From contig NZ_JAERMK010000002.1 of NCBI RefSeq assembly GCF_016918015.1, forward strand, positions 248,001 through 312,000: a stretch of DNA of 64,000 nt. Direction: 5' to 3'. Below, piece after piece: positions 44,320 to 54,975 of the stretch. The first letter of the stretch is position 1; each line of letters opens with the position of its first letter. Under the pieces are notes generated by a model, which had not been told where the DNA came from, made no database searches, and saw only the letters and a program-made list of their open reading frames with translations. The DNA comes from Glycomyces sp. YM15 (GTDB lineage Bacteria; Actinomycetota; Actinomycetes; Mycobacteriales; Micromonosporaceae). Made by a program: the position numbers and the translations under genes.

Positions 44320-45600
44320 ATGGAGACTCGACACATTGCACAACGGTCCTTGCGTGTAGAAATACAGAAACCTGACGGGGTATGGGTCAAAGTCGGGAAT
44401 CTCAATCATTCTCATGACATAACATGGTTCGAAAGTGATGCGGGCTATTGGGAGACTTCCCAGCGACCAATCTTGGGCCAGATATTCGAAGAGCGAGGAC
44501 GAAGCTGGAGACCAAGTGCCAGAATGTCGCTGCCCAACTGGTTCTCCCAATTGTTGCCAGAGGGGATGCTCCGTTCCGCGGTTGCTAGGGCTGCTGGAGT
44601 CGACAGTAAGCGCGAGTTCTTCTTGCTTGCTCGCATCGGAAGAGATGACCTTCACGGTGCAGTTCGAGTTCAGTTTGATGAGTCAGCCAATTTGAGTGAG
44701 CCGCCAGAAGTCTCTGAAGAGCATGAAACTGATGACTCCGACAACCCCTATCTCAAATTTAGTCTTGCAGGCGCACAGCTGAAATTTTCCGTCGTACGAG
44801 CTGGGAAAACTGGCCTTACCATTTCGGCGCGTGGAGAAGCTGGAAACTGGATTGTGAAGCTCCCCGACGGGCGTGCAGGATTCGACGGAGTTCCAGAAGC
44901 GGAGCTTGGCGCAATGGAACTTGCTAGACGAGTTGGCATCGAAGTTCCTGAGACAATGATGATAAAGGCATCTAATATACCCGGACTGCCAAAGGTCGTA
45001 AGTGATATACCGGGGGATTCATTTGCGGTAAAACGATATGACCGTCTGGAAAACGGGGGACGAGTGCATGCAGAAGAGCTTGCCCAGATCCTGGATATTC
45101 CAACTGGCAACGAGTTTCACAAGTATCGCCGTGCCAATTTTGAGACAGTGGCATCCGTCATCGGAGGTCTGTGTGGTCGTGAATCGGTTGGCCTTGTTCT
45201 CGATCGTATCATTCTCAATATCTTGATTGGTAACGGTGACGCCCATTTGAAGAACTGGTCCGTCGTGTATCCGGATGGTCGTATCCCAATCCTTAGTCCA
45301 CTTTACGATGTGGTCCCCACGGTTCTGTATATGCCGACAATCGGAACGGGTCTGAACCTAAATCGCTCTCAGTCATTTGGAGTGATACAGCTCAGGAGCT
45401 TTGACAAACTGCTGAATCGCGCCGAATGGGAATTGAATGAGGGGCGCAGTCGGATGCGGGAAATGACCCAAAAGATTGAAACTGAATGGAATGTATTGCG
45501 GGATCATCTGTCGAAGGAGAATTTCAATAAGCTGACTCGGAGGCGCAATTCCCTCGGTCTTTTCAGAGAGATTCAAAATCTATTGGACTTAATTACCTGA
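44320..45600 (+). CDS. HipA-like serine/threonine kinase, second gene of the DUF262 operon
   Basis: The 426-residue protein starts at 44320 (GAGGG upstream), 19 bases after the DUF262 stop. HipA features: N-terminal couple domain with LLPEGMLRSAVAR, the P-loop SLAGAQLKFSV with Ser148 at the place of the E. coli HipA autophosphorylated Ser150, nucleotide Lys180 in WIVKLPD, catalytic NGDAHLKNW (305-313) and metal Asp330 in SPLYDVV. All catalytic residues are present. No HipB-type antitoxin is adjacent. A TTA leucine codon sits three codons before the stop, rare in such genomes. HipA kinases phosphorylate translation factors or tRNA synthetases; the target here is unknown. Confidence 0.87.
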   Translation: METRHIAQRSLRVEIQKPDGVWVKVGNLNHSHDITWFESDAGYWETSQRPILGQIFEERGRSWRPSARMSLPNWFSQLLPEGMLRSAVARAAGVDSKREFFLLARIGRDDLHGAVRVQFDESANLSEPPEVSEEHETDDSDNPYLKFSLAGAQLKFSVVRAGKTGLTISARGEAGNWIVKLPDGRAGFDGVPEAELGAMELARRVGIEVPETMMIKASNIPGLPKVVSDIPGDSFAVKRYDRLENGGRVHAEELAQILDIPTGNEFHKYRRANFETVASVIGGLCGRESVGLVLDRIILNILIGNGDAHLKNWSVVYPDGRIPILSPLYDVVPTVLYMPTIGTGLNLNRSQSFGVIQLRSFDKLLNRAEWELNEGRSRMREMTQKIETEWNVLRDHLSKENFNKLTRRRNSLGLFREIQNLLDLIT

Positions 45601-45851
45601 GAGCTGCGGGACCGCTCCACACATATGCAATAAGCCGTTTCATGCCGGATTGGCCCGGTTCTGATGGTTGTCGGTGAAGTGCAATCGTGGGCGCGAAAAT
45701 CGTGCGGCTCATCGTCATGGCGCACAAGTACTCTTAGCAGGGCACAGACTTACGCAGCCGGACTCGTACTCGGCGCGGACTGCAGTCGCCACCTCAACTC
45801 GCATTGAGGAGCCGGTGTACGGCTCCATGAACACATCGCCAAGGAGCAGCC

Positions 45852-47342
45852 ATGGGCAGCATGCCTTCCCCCTGGAAACTGGTTCCAGATTCAAGGCCTA
45901 TCGAATCGGGTCAGGCTTTTGTCTTCCGGGTGCAGCGTCGCGATGATCCGAAGGTTTATGCGCTCAAACGCTGGAAGAACCCGAAGCGGATGGACCGCTT
46001 CGAGCGCGAGTTCACCAGCATGAACGAACTCGCGGCGCTTGAAGTCCCGGTGCCTCCGGTCATCGATCACCGTCTCGATGACCCAAAGCCCTGGTACGTC
46101 ATGCCCTGGTACGACGAGGGTTCCCTTGACTCGCTGGTGGAGGGAGACCGCTCACAGCGAACGACCCAGGAGCGCATCGAGATCGTGGATGCGGTTGCGC
46201 GCGCCCTCTCCATGATCCATGAGCATGGCATCGCTCATCGGGATATTAAACCGGGGAACATCCTGCTGAACGGGATCGGCATTCTAGTTACCGATTTCGG
46301 CTTGTGCCTGTCGCTGGAGGACGAACGACTGACGGGTGTCAATGAGGCGGTTGGTCCGAGGCTGTACACCGCGCCCGAGAACCGGTCGGGATTCTCCGAG
46401 CTCCTCGATCAGCGGCCTGCGGATTTCTATTCCTGGGGGAAGCTGGCGTGGGCCGTAGTTGCCGGACAATATCCGACTGACGGTGAAGAGGTCCTCCTTC
46501 CCGAATATCGGCTCGAGATTCTCCTTCGCGATGACCGCCTCTCCGGGCTTCATGCCCTGTTCGAGCGACTCCTGGTTCGTGACCCGCGGAGCAGGCTTGT
46601 GGACTGGGGGCCTGTGCGACGGCAGCTTGCCGAGGTGCTTCAGGAATATGATGGCCGGACGCGCGCCGATGCAGGTGAAGAACGGCCCTCGTTCACTGCG
46701 GCGATCTCGACGGCGCACCGCATCGCGTTGAAGGCTGGCGCCGCAGCCCGCATCGCCGAGCGAGAGCGGGTTGCGTGGCGCCACAAGGCTGTTCGCGAGC
46801 TTCAGTTGCTAATGTTTCCGGAGATGCACAGAATCATCGGCGAAGACCTTGGATTCTTTAACGATGCGGCCAAACGGGAGGTCGAGGCGAGCCTGACTAG
46901 CGGCGGAGATTCCCTTGCTGCGATGCTCTACCACATCGACTTCATTCCTGGTCCCGAGGCGGACCAGCACAGCCTCGATGACAACTCGCACGCCATGATG
47001 AGCCTGTCCTGGAAATCTGATCCAGAACGTGAAAACGCCGATATCTTCCTTTTCCTCTCCCACTACACCCTGATCGAAGGCGATTCGGTGAGGCTCATCA
47101 GGATTCCGACGATCCATCGAAACGGCGACCCCTCAAGAAAGTTCGAAGGCGTTGAAGGCTTGGTGCACGTTTCCGAACCGTTGCCGCTCAGCCTTGCCGT
47201 CACGCAGAATGACGTCGTGCGCCTCATCGGCCAGAGCGCCCGAGTGTTCCGCAACCTCGTCATTCGCTGGGCACAGTTCATCGAAGAGGGCCTCGATCCC
47301 TACACCCAAGAAGACTGGACCCTCCCGGCCCACACAGACTGA
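45852..47342 (+). CDS. soluble Ser/Thr protein kinase with unassigned C-terminal region
   Basis: The 496-residue protein has no membrane helix. Hanks kinase domain (about residues 15-270): ATP Lys39 in VYALKRW, catalytic HRDIKPGN (129-136), DFG (148-150), activation-segment YTAPENR. The C-terminal 225 residues contain a charged coil (RIAERERVAWRHKAVRELQL) and an alpha/beta region (ADIFLFLSHYTLIEGDSV). They have no PASTA, Forkhead or WD repeat that I recognise. AAGGAGCAGCC precedes the ATG. It lies 251 bases after the HipA-like gene with its own leader. Cytosolic kinases of this plan occur in phage defence islands. Confidence 0.85.
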   Translation: MGSMPSPWKLVPDSRPIESGQAFVFRVQRRDDPKVYALKRWKNPKRMDRFEREFTSMNELAALEVPVPPVIDHRLDDPKPWYVMPWYDEGSLDSLVEGDRSQRTTQERIEIVDAVARALSMIHEHGIAHRDIKPGNILLNGIGILVTDFGLCLSLEDERLTGVNEAVGPRLYTAPENRSGFSELLDQRPADFYSWGKLAWAVVAGQYPTDGEEVLLPEYRLEILLRDDRLSGLHALFERLLVRDPRSRLVDWGPVRRQLAEVLQEYDGRTRADAGEERPSFTAAISTAHRIALKAGAAARIAERERVAWRHKAVRELQLLMFPEMHRIIGEDLGFFNDAAKREVEASLTSGGDSLAAMLYHIDFIPGPEADQHSLDDNSHAMMSLSWKSDPERENADIFLFLSHYTLIEGDSVRLIRIPTIHRNGDPSRKFEGVEGLVHVSEPLPLSLAVTQNDVVRLIGQSARVFRNLVIRWAQFIEEGLDPYTQEDWTLPAHTD

Positions 47343-47396
47343 CCGAGACGGCCTACGCGTGCGGATACCGACCTAATTCCGATTACCATTGAGCGC

Positions 47397-47564
47397 ATGG
47401 GGTGGTGCCGCCACAACGGCGAGGATAAGCAGATCACCGAGGAACACATCCCGCCGCGGGCTACGGGGAACGACGGCCAGGGCAAGCTCTACGTTGAGAA
47501 GCACGGCGGGTTTGACGGCTATGCGACTTTTGGGACGGTCCTGGCAATCGCCAAAGGACGATGA
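47397..47564 (+). pseudogene. N-terminal remnant of an HNH-like (EHIPP) protein
   Basis: A 55-codon frame reads MGWCRHNGEDKQITEEHIPP, then RATGNDGQGKL and a stop. The segment C-x-H-x-G and K/T-E-E-H-I-P-P-R-x-x-G-N is the beginning of a widespread HNH-type protein class that normally exceeds 200 residues and has a second metal motif. The rest is gone, so this is probably a truncated gene left by rearrangement near the island end. Confidence 0.5.
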
Positions 47565-47610
47565 ATCGCTCCTATCAGTGCTTGACAATTCCACAGGAAG
47601 TATTCGCTGA

Positions 47611-47913
47611 CTATGCTTCGGTTTTCATCTCGCTTACCCTCGTCTTCCGAACGAGGCGCTTGATGCTGGAGAGACTGATCCCGTAGTGGTCTGCGAGGAC
47701 TTGTTGGTGGACGCCCTCTTGGCACGCGGTCACGATGGCATTCCTGACTTCGTCGGACAGGCGGCGACTCAACGCCCAGGCTTTGGCGGTGCCTTGGGGT
47801 GGGATTGCGGGGTCAGGAATCGGGGCGGGCCGGGTGAGCAGGTCGGGGAGCTGGTTTGCGTGGGTGTTGAGCTGGGGTGATGGGTTCAAGTAGGCCGATG
47901 CAAGCTCCACCAC
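47611..47913 (-). CDS. helix-turn-helix segment, detached C-terminus of the integrase
   Basis: Minus-strand frame of 100 codons that begins inside the attR core (GTG-GTG-GAG-CTT reads VEL, the same codons as in the integrase at attL). The last 55 residues form a helix-turn-helix: LSRRLSDEVRNAIVTACQEG, then VHQQVLADHYGISLSSIKRL. This resembles the C-terminal HTH tail of many actinomycete large serine recombinases. In the circular element it is in frame with the integrase and adds 96 residues after Leu551. Whether it is translated alone from its GTG while integrated is unknown; no ribosome binding site is evident. Confidence 0.75.
   Translation of the reverse strand: MVELASAYLNPSPQLNTHANQLPDLLTRPAPIPDPAIPPQGTAKAWALSRRLSDEVRNAIVTACQEGVHQQVLADHYGISLSSIKRLVRKTRVSEMKTEA
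47882..47912 (+). other. attR of the island
   Basis: GGGTTCAAGTA (47882-47892) is followed by 9 bases and the core AAGCTCCACCA (47902-47912). Joined to the attL right half this gives a 51-bp attP with perfect 11-bp inverted arms equally spaced from the core. Confidence 0.85.
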
Positions 47914-47929
47914 ATCTACCAGGCAAAAG

Positions 47930-47956
47930 AGGCCACAAGGTTATCCCTTGTGGCCT
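47930..47956 (+). terminator. displaced tRNA-Ala terminator
   Basis: AGGCCACAAGG (47930-47940) pairs with CCTTGTGGCCT (47946-47956) around a 5-base loop, followed by TTTCT. It sits 17 bases beyond the attR core, where the terminator of an uninterrupted tRNA-Ala would lie. Confidence 0.8.
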
Positions 47957-48091
47957 TTCTGCTACTCGATCTGCTACCGATTGGTCGGCATATCCCCAGG
48001 TCAGGGGCTAGATTCTTGTCACCTATGCGCCGTGCCGCCCCCTCCGGGCATCGACCAGTTCCGCGATGCGTTTCACTCGCGCAGTCGCATG

Positions 48092-48123
48092 CGCCCGCGA
48101 CCTCGTCATCCAGGTCGCGGGCG
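48092..48123 (-). terminator. terminator of the esterase gene
   Basis: CGCCCGCGACCT (48092-48103) and AGGTCGCGGGCG (48112-48123) form a perfect 12-bp stem, just past the minus-strand stop at 48140. Confidence 0.75.
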
Positions 48124-48139
48124 TCATACGATGTTGCGG

Positions 48140-51908
<3,769 letters not shown>

Positions 51909-51926
51909 GTTTTTCTCCTTTGGATT

Positions 51927-51950
51927 GGGATATGGGATATGGGATATGGG
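51927..51950 (+). repeat. three tandem GGGATAT heptamers in the GH74 leader
   Basis: GGGATAT is repeated three times at 51927-51947 and followed by GGG, 19 bases upstream of the GH74 start. Slippage here could change leader length. A GGCGCGGGG/CCCCGCGCC hairpin (51961-51990) sits between it and the CBM2 relic. Confidence 0.6.
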
Positions 51951-52006
51951 GTCGCGAAGCGGCGCGGGGCTCGATGGGAACCCCGCGCCGTTCGGTCGGG
52001 TGTCGC

Positions 52007-52207
52007 CTAGGAGGCGGCGCCGGTCACGGTCGTGCCGGTCTCGGTGACCGTGCAGGGCACCGTGCCGCGTCCCGGAAGTCCATTCGAGGTCCCATCGGTC
52101 GATCGGCACGCAGAGGTTGGTCACCTTGACGTTGCCGGCGAGGCCGCCTGCCGTCGGCCGGCGACGTCGTGGTCGACCGCGCAGCCTTGGACCGCTTGGG
52201 CGCTCAT
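52007..52207 (-). pseudogene. frameshifted CBM2 (cellulose-binding module) remnant
   Basis: From an ATG at 52207 the sequence reads VQGCAVDHDVAGRRQ, the typical CBM2 start (C-x-V-x-Y-x-V). After a frameshift a second frame reads GLAGNVKVTN and then PIDRWDLEWTSG, matching the CBM2 core N-V-x-V-x-N and W-x-L-x-W. A third frame ends VTETGTTVTGAAS and TAG. At least two frameshifts are needed and the Trp-rich middle is incomplete, so this is a decayed CBM2, probably the tail of a lost cellulase or hemicellulase. Confidence 0.6.
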
Positions 52208-52550
52208 GGCGCCGAGCAGTTCCGCGAAGGTCGAGAAGTACCGATGTATCGAGGTATGTAGATTCCTGACCTGACGCGGAGTACGGTACAGCCCGCGATC
52301 GACTTTGTCAATCAAGCAAACTAAGAAAGCGCCTTCACGGCGGCCGGGCGCCGCCATAGCGGTGGTGATCGTCGACTGCGATCGTTCACATGGCACAGGA
52401 GGCGTATCCGGCCCGACTCGCGGGCTGAGGTTAGTTTCTTTACTTGACAAAGTATTGGTGTGGGTTCGACAAGGGGAACCCTGCTTCCCGTCGTCGGCGA
52501 CCACGAATTTCCCGGTCCTCGCCGACGGGGAGGGCCGGTGCCGTTGGGGC
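52208..52550. other. gene-free spacer with two oppositely facing promoter motifs
   Basis: Apart from the promoter and operator copies at 52283-52324 and 52431-52453, it holds a hairpin (CGTCGGCGA with TCGCCGACG, about 52490-52528) that may terminate the minus-strand MFS gene. No gene is seen. The plus-strand promoter copy has no gene after it, suggesting a deleted regulator gene. Confidence 0.5.
52283..52324 (-). promoter_or_regulatory. promoter with inverted-repeat operator, minus strand
   Basis: On the minus strand, TTGACA (52311-52306) and TACCGT (52288-52283) are separated by 17 bases, a good sigma-70-type promoter. The -35 is embedded in a motif beginning TTAGTTTGCTT at 52324. An almost identical motif starts TTAGTTTCTTTACTTGACA on the plus strand at 52431. 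The pair suggests a divergent regulator-controlled region. It now drives the CBM2 relic and perhaps the GH74 gene. Confidence 0.6.
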
Positions 52551-53843
52551 TCAAGGTTGTGCGACGTAGGTGCCGGCTTCGGCCTTCGGGCCGGTGCCGC
52601 TGCTGCCATGCGCGGGTTCGGACCGTTCGGTGCCGCGGAGGAACGCGACGGGGTCGCGGGCGGGCCACGCGGCCAGGCCGGTGGCGGCGGCGGCCGCGGC
52701 GACGGCCGCGAGCACGGCTGCGGCGATGGCCATGTCGGACGCGGCGAGCCACCCTGCGAGCGGGTAGGCGATGAGGAACCAGCCGTGGGAGAGGGAGAAC
52801 TGGGCGGCGAAGGCCGCGGGCCGGTCTCCTGCGGCGGCGGAGGCGGTGACGAGGCGTCCGGTGGGGGTGAGGATCGCGGCGGTGGCCGCGCCGAGGGCGG
52901 TCCAGGCCGCGAGGAGCCAGGTCCAGTCGAACGCGCCTGTCGCGAGTGCGGCGGCGATTGCGGTGAGGCCCGCGGCGAGGGTGAACGCGGCGGCGGCCAT
53001 GACCTGGCGGTCGCTCCGGCGGCGCAGCAGCCGCGGGGTCGCGAGCGTGACGAGGATCGAGCCGATGCCATAGGCGCCCAGGGCGATCGCCACGTCTCCG
53101 GCGGTGCGGCCGAGGACGCCCTGGACGAGCACGACGGTGTTGACGACGACCATCGCGGTCGCGGCGGCGACGGCCAGGTGCATGCACAGCAGGGCCCGCA
53201 GGCGGGGTGTGGCCGCGTACAGCTTGAAGCCGCGGGTGGTCCGGGCCCATCGGCCCCCCGACGGCTCGGTCCGCGGCTTCGGGATGGCCACGGAGACGAC
53301 GAGGACCGCGGAGGCGAGGAATCCGGCGGCGGTGCCGGTGAACAGCCACTGGTATCCCACGGCGGTCAGGAGCGCGGCGGCGAGCAGGGGGCTGGAGAGG
53401 GCCTCGAGGTCGTAGGCGAGGCGCGAGAGCGACAGGGCCCGCGTGTAGTCCTCTTCGCGGTCGAGGATCTCGGGGAGGGTCGCCTGGAACGTGGGGGTGA
53501 AGGCGGCCGAGGCGGCCTGGAGGACCAGGATGAGCACGTAGATCTGCCAGACCTCGGTCACGAACGGCAGCGCCAGGGCGGCCGCGGCCCTCGCGAGGTC
53601 CATCGCGCACATGAGTGTGCGGCGCGAGCACCGCTCGGCGAGGGCCGTGGCGATCGGGCCGATGAGCAGGTAGGCCAGCATCTTCAGGGCGAGCGCGGTG
53701 CCGAGCACGGCGCCCGCGTCGGCGCCGGCCAGGTCGTAGGCGAGGAGCCCGAGCGCCACCGTCGCGAGTCCGGTGCCGGTGAGGGCGACGGCCTGGGCCG
53801 CGAACAGGTGGCGGTAGGTGCGGTGGCGCAGGACGGCGAGCAC
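52551..53843 (-). CDS. MFS transporter
   Basis: From the GTG at 53843 (GAGGAA upstream) the product has 430 residues and twelve predicted helices. It begins VLAVLRHRTYRHLFAAQAVA, and the family loop motif appears as ALAERCSRRTLM between helices 2 and 3. It resembles small-molecule or drug efflux MFS proteins of the NreB/enterobactin-exporter-like group. The frame is open 93 bases further upstream across the operator, but that would include the regulatory palindrome. The adjacent ArsR gene is probably its repressor. Confidence 0.85.
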   Translation of the reverse strand: MLAVLRHRTYRHLFAAQAVALTGTGLATVALGLLAYDLAGADAGAVLGTALALKMLAYLLIGPIATALAERCSRRTLMCAMDLARAAAALALPFVTEVWQIYVLILVLQAASAAFTPTFQATLPEILDREEDYTRALSLSRLAYDLEALSSPLLAAALLTAVGYQWLFTGTAAGFLASAVLVVSVAIPKPRTEPSGGRWARTTRGFKLYAATPRLRALLCMHLAVAAATAMVVVNTVVLVQGVLGRTAGDVAIALGAYGIGSILVTLATPRLLRRRSDRQVMAAAAFTLAAGLTAIAAALATGAFDWTWLLAAWTALGAATAAILTPTGRLVTASAAAGDRPAAFAAQFSLSHGWFLIAYPLAGWLAASDMAIAAAVLAAVAAAAAATGLAAWPARDPVAFLRGTERSEPAHGSSGTGPKAEAGTYVAQP

Positions 53844-53891
53844 GGCGGTTCCTCGGTCCGGGACAGATGAGGACCCGACCGTAGCATATAT

Positions 53892-53907
53892 GTGCGCACC
53901 TGCGCAC
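53892..53907. promoter_or_regulatory. palindromic operator between arsR-type and MFS genes
   Basis: GTGCGCA-CC-TGCGCAC is a perfect 7-bp inverted repeat adjoining ATATAT, 49 bases before the MFS start and directly after the arsR stop. It is a suitable target for the ArsR-family protein encoded next to it. Confidence 0.55.
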
Positions 53908-53923
53908 GCGTCTAATGTGATGG

Positions 53924-54283
53924 CTATGCGTGCCACGGCTCGCCCGTGACCTGGTGGTCGGCACGGCTGAGGGCTTCGACGACGAGCCGGCGCAAGTGGC
54001 CGTCAGTGAGGCTGTAGACCGCACGGCGGCCCTCGCGGCGCGGCTGGACGAGCCCGGCGAGCCGCAGTTTCGCGAGGTGCTGGCTCACGGCGGTCCGGGC
54101 GGCCCCGGTGCGCTCGGCCAAGCCCGTCACGTCCGACTCGCCCTGGGCGAGCGCCCACAGCACATGCAGGCGGGTGGGATCGGCGAGCAGGGCGAACACG
54201 CTCGCGGCGGTGGCGAACTGCGCACCGCTCGGGGAATCGTGTTGCGACTTCGTTGCAGGAGCAGGTTGCTCGCGTTCGGGCAT
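53924..54283 (-). CDS. ArsR family transcriptional regulator
   Basis: The 119-residue winged-helix repressor reads FALLADPTRLHVLWALAQGE, then VTGLAERTGAARTAVSQHLAKLR (recognition helix) and EGRRAVYSL (wing). No CxC metal-binding motif is seen in the alpha3 helix (SDVTGL instead of CVCDL). A metal site, if any, would use C-terminal His and Asp residues (DGHLRRL, RADHQVTGEPWH), as in CzrA/NmtR/KmtR types. It is 80 bases upstream of the MFS gene, same strand, and the pair is likely one regulatory unit. Confidence 0.9.
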   Translation of the reverse strand: MPEREQPAPATKSQHDSPSGAQFATAASVFALLADPTRLHVLWALAQGESDVTGLAERTGAARTAVSQHLAKLRLAGLVQPRREGRRAVYSLTDGHLRRLVVEALSRADHQVTGEPWHA

Positions 54284-54321
54284 CAGCCCATCCTACGTGC
54301 GCGCCGCGCGCACGAGCCGCT

Positions 54322-54975
54322 TCAGACCAGGTCGGCGTCGTGCACCAGGAGCGCGATCTGGGTGCGGTTGTCGAGCCCGAGCTTGGTGAGGATGCTCGAG
54401 ACATGCGACTTGACCGTGGTGACGCTCATGAAGAGCGCACCGGCGATCTCCGCGTTGGCGCGGCCGTCGGCGATCGCGACCGCGACATCGCGCTCGCGAG
54501 GCGTGAGCGCGGCGAGCACCGCACGGGCCCGCTCATAGGCGCCGGTCTGAGCGACGGTGCGATCCATGAGCCGCCGCATCACACCCGGGGAGAGCATCGG
54601 GTCCCCAGCGGCCACACGGGCGACCGCGTCGGCGATCTGACCGGGCGGGGTGTCCTTGAGGAGGAAACCGCCCGCCCCGGCACGGAGGGCGTGGACGATG
54701 TTCTCGTCGGAGTCGAACGTCGTCAACACGATGACCTCAGGCGGGTCGGCCCGGGCGCGGAGCCTCCGCGTGGCCGCGATCCCGTCGACGTACGGCATCT
54801 GCAGATCCATGAGGACGACGTCGGGAGCGTGGGCGTCGACGGCCGTGACCGCCTCCCGGCCGTCCCCCGCCTCGCCGACCACGACGATGCCGCCAGTCCC
54901 GTCGAGCATCATCGACAACCCGGCCCGGACCAGCGCGTCGTCGTCGACCAGGAGCACTCGGATCACATCGGCCAT
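54322..54975 (-). CDS. NarL/LuxR-family response regulator
   Basis: The 217-residue protein has a receiver domain (VLLVDDDALVR, phospho-acceptor Asp in VVLMDLQMPYVDG about residue 57, Lys in GGFLLKDTPP) and a LuxR-type HTH (TPRERDVAVAIADGRANAEI, then SVTTVKSHVSSILTKL). It overlaps the 3' end of the sensor kinase gene by 13 bases, so they are coupled and cotranscribed. Confidence 0.93.
   Translation of the reverse strand: MADVIRVLLVDDDALVRAGLSMMLDGTGGIVVVGEAGDGREAVTAVDAHAPDVVLMDLQMPYVDGIAATRRLRARADPPEVIVLTTFDSDENIVHALRAGAGGFLLKDTPPGQIADAVARVAAGDPMLSPGVMRRLMDRTVAQTGAYERARAVLAALTPRERDVAVAIADGRANAEIAGALFMSVTTVKSHVSSILTKLGLDNRTQIALLVHDADLV

Larger units (their letters stand above)
36523..47912. 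mobile_element. integrated element (genomic island) in tRNA-Ala, about 11.4 kb
   Basis: Boundaries are the 11-base direct repeats AAGCTCCACCA at 36523-36533 (attL core) and 47902-47912 (attR core). A large serine integrase sits at the left end reading out over attL. Cargo comprises a small int-coupled gene, a hypothetical protein, HD, NUDIX, XRE-like, another hypothetical, DUF262, HipA-like, a protein kinase, an HNH-like fragment and an HTH segment. No replication or conjugation genes are seen, so it is an integrative or mobilisable island rather than a full ICE. Base composition shifts sharply toward AT at 42.6-45.7 kb. Confidence 0.88.
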
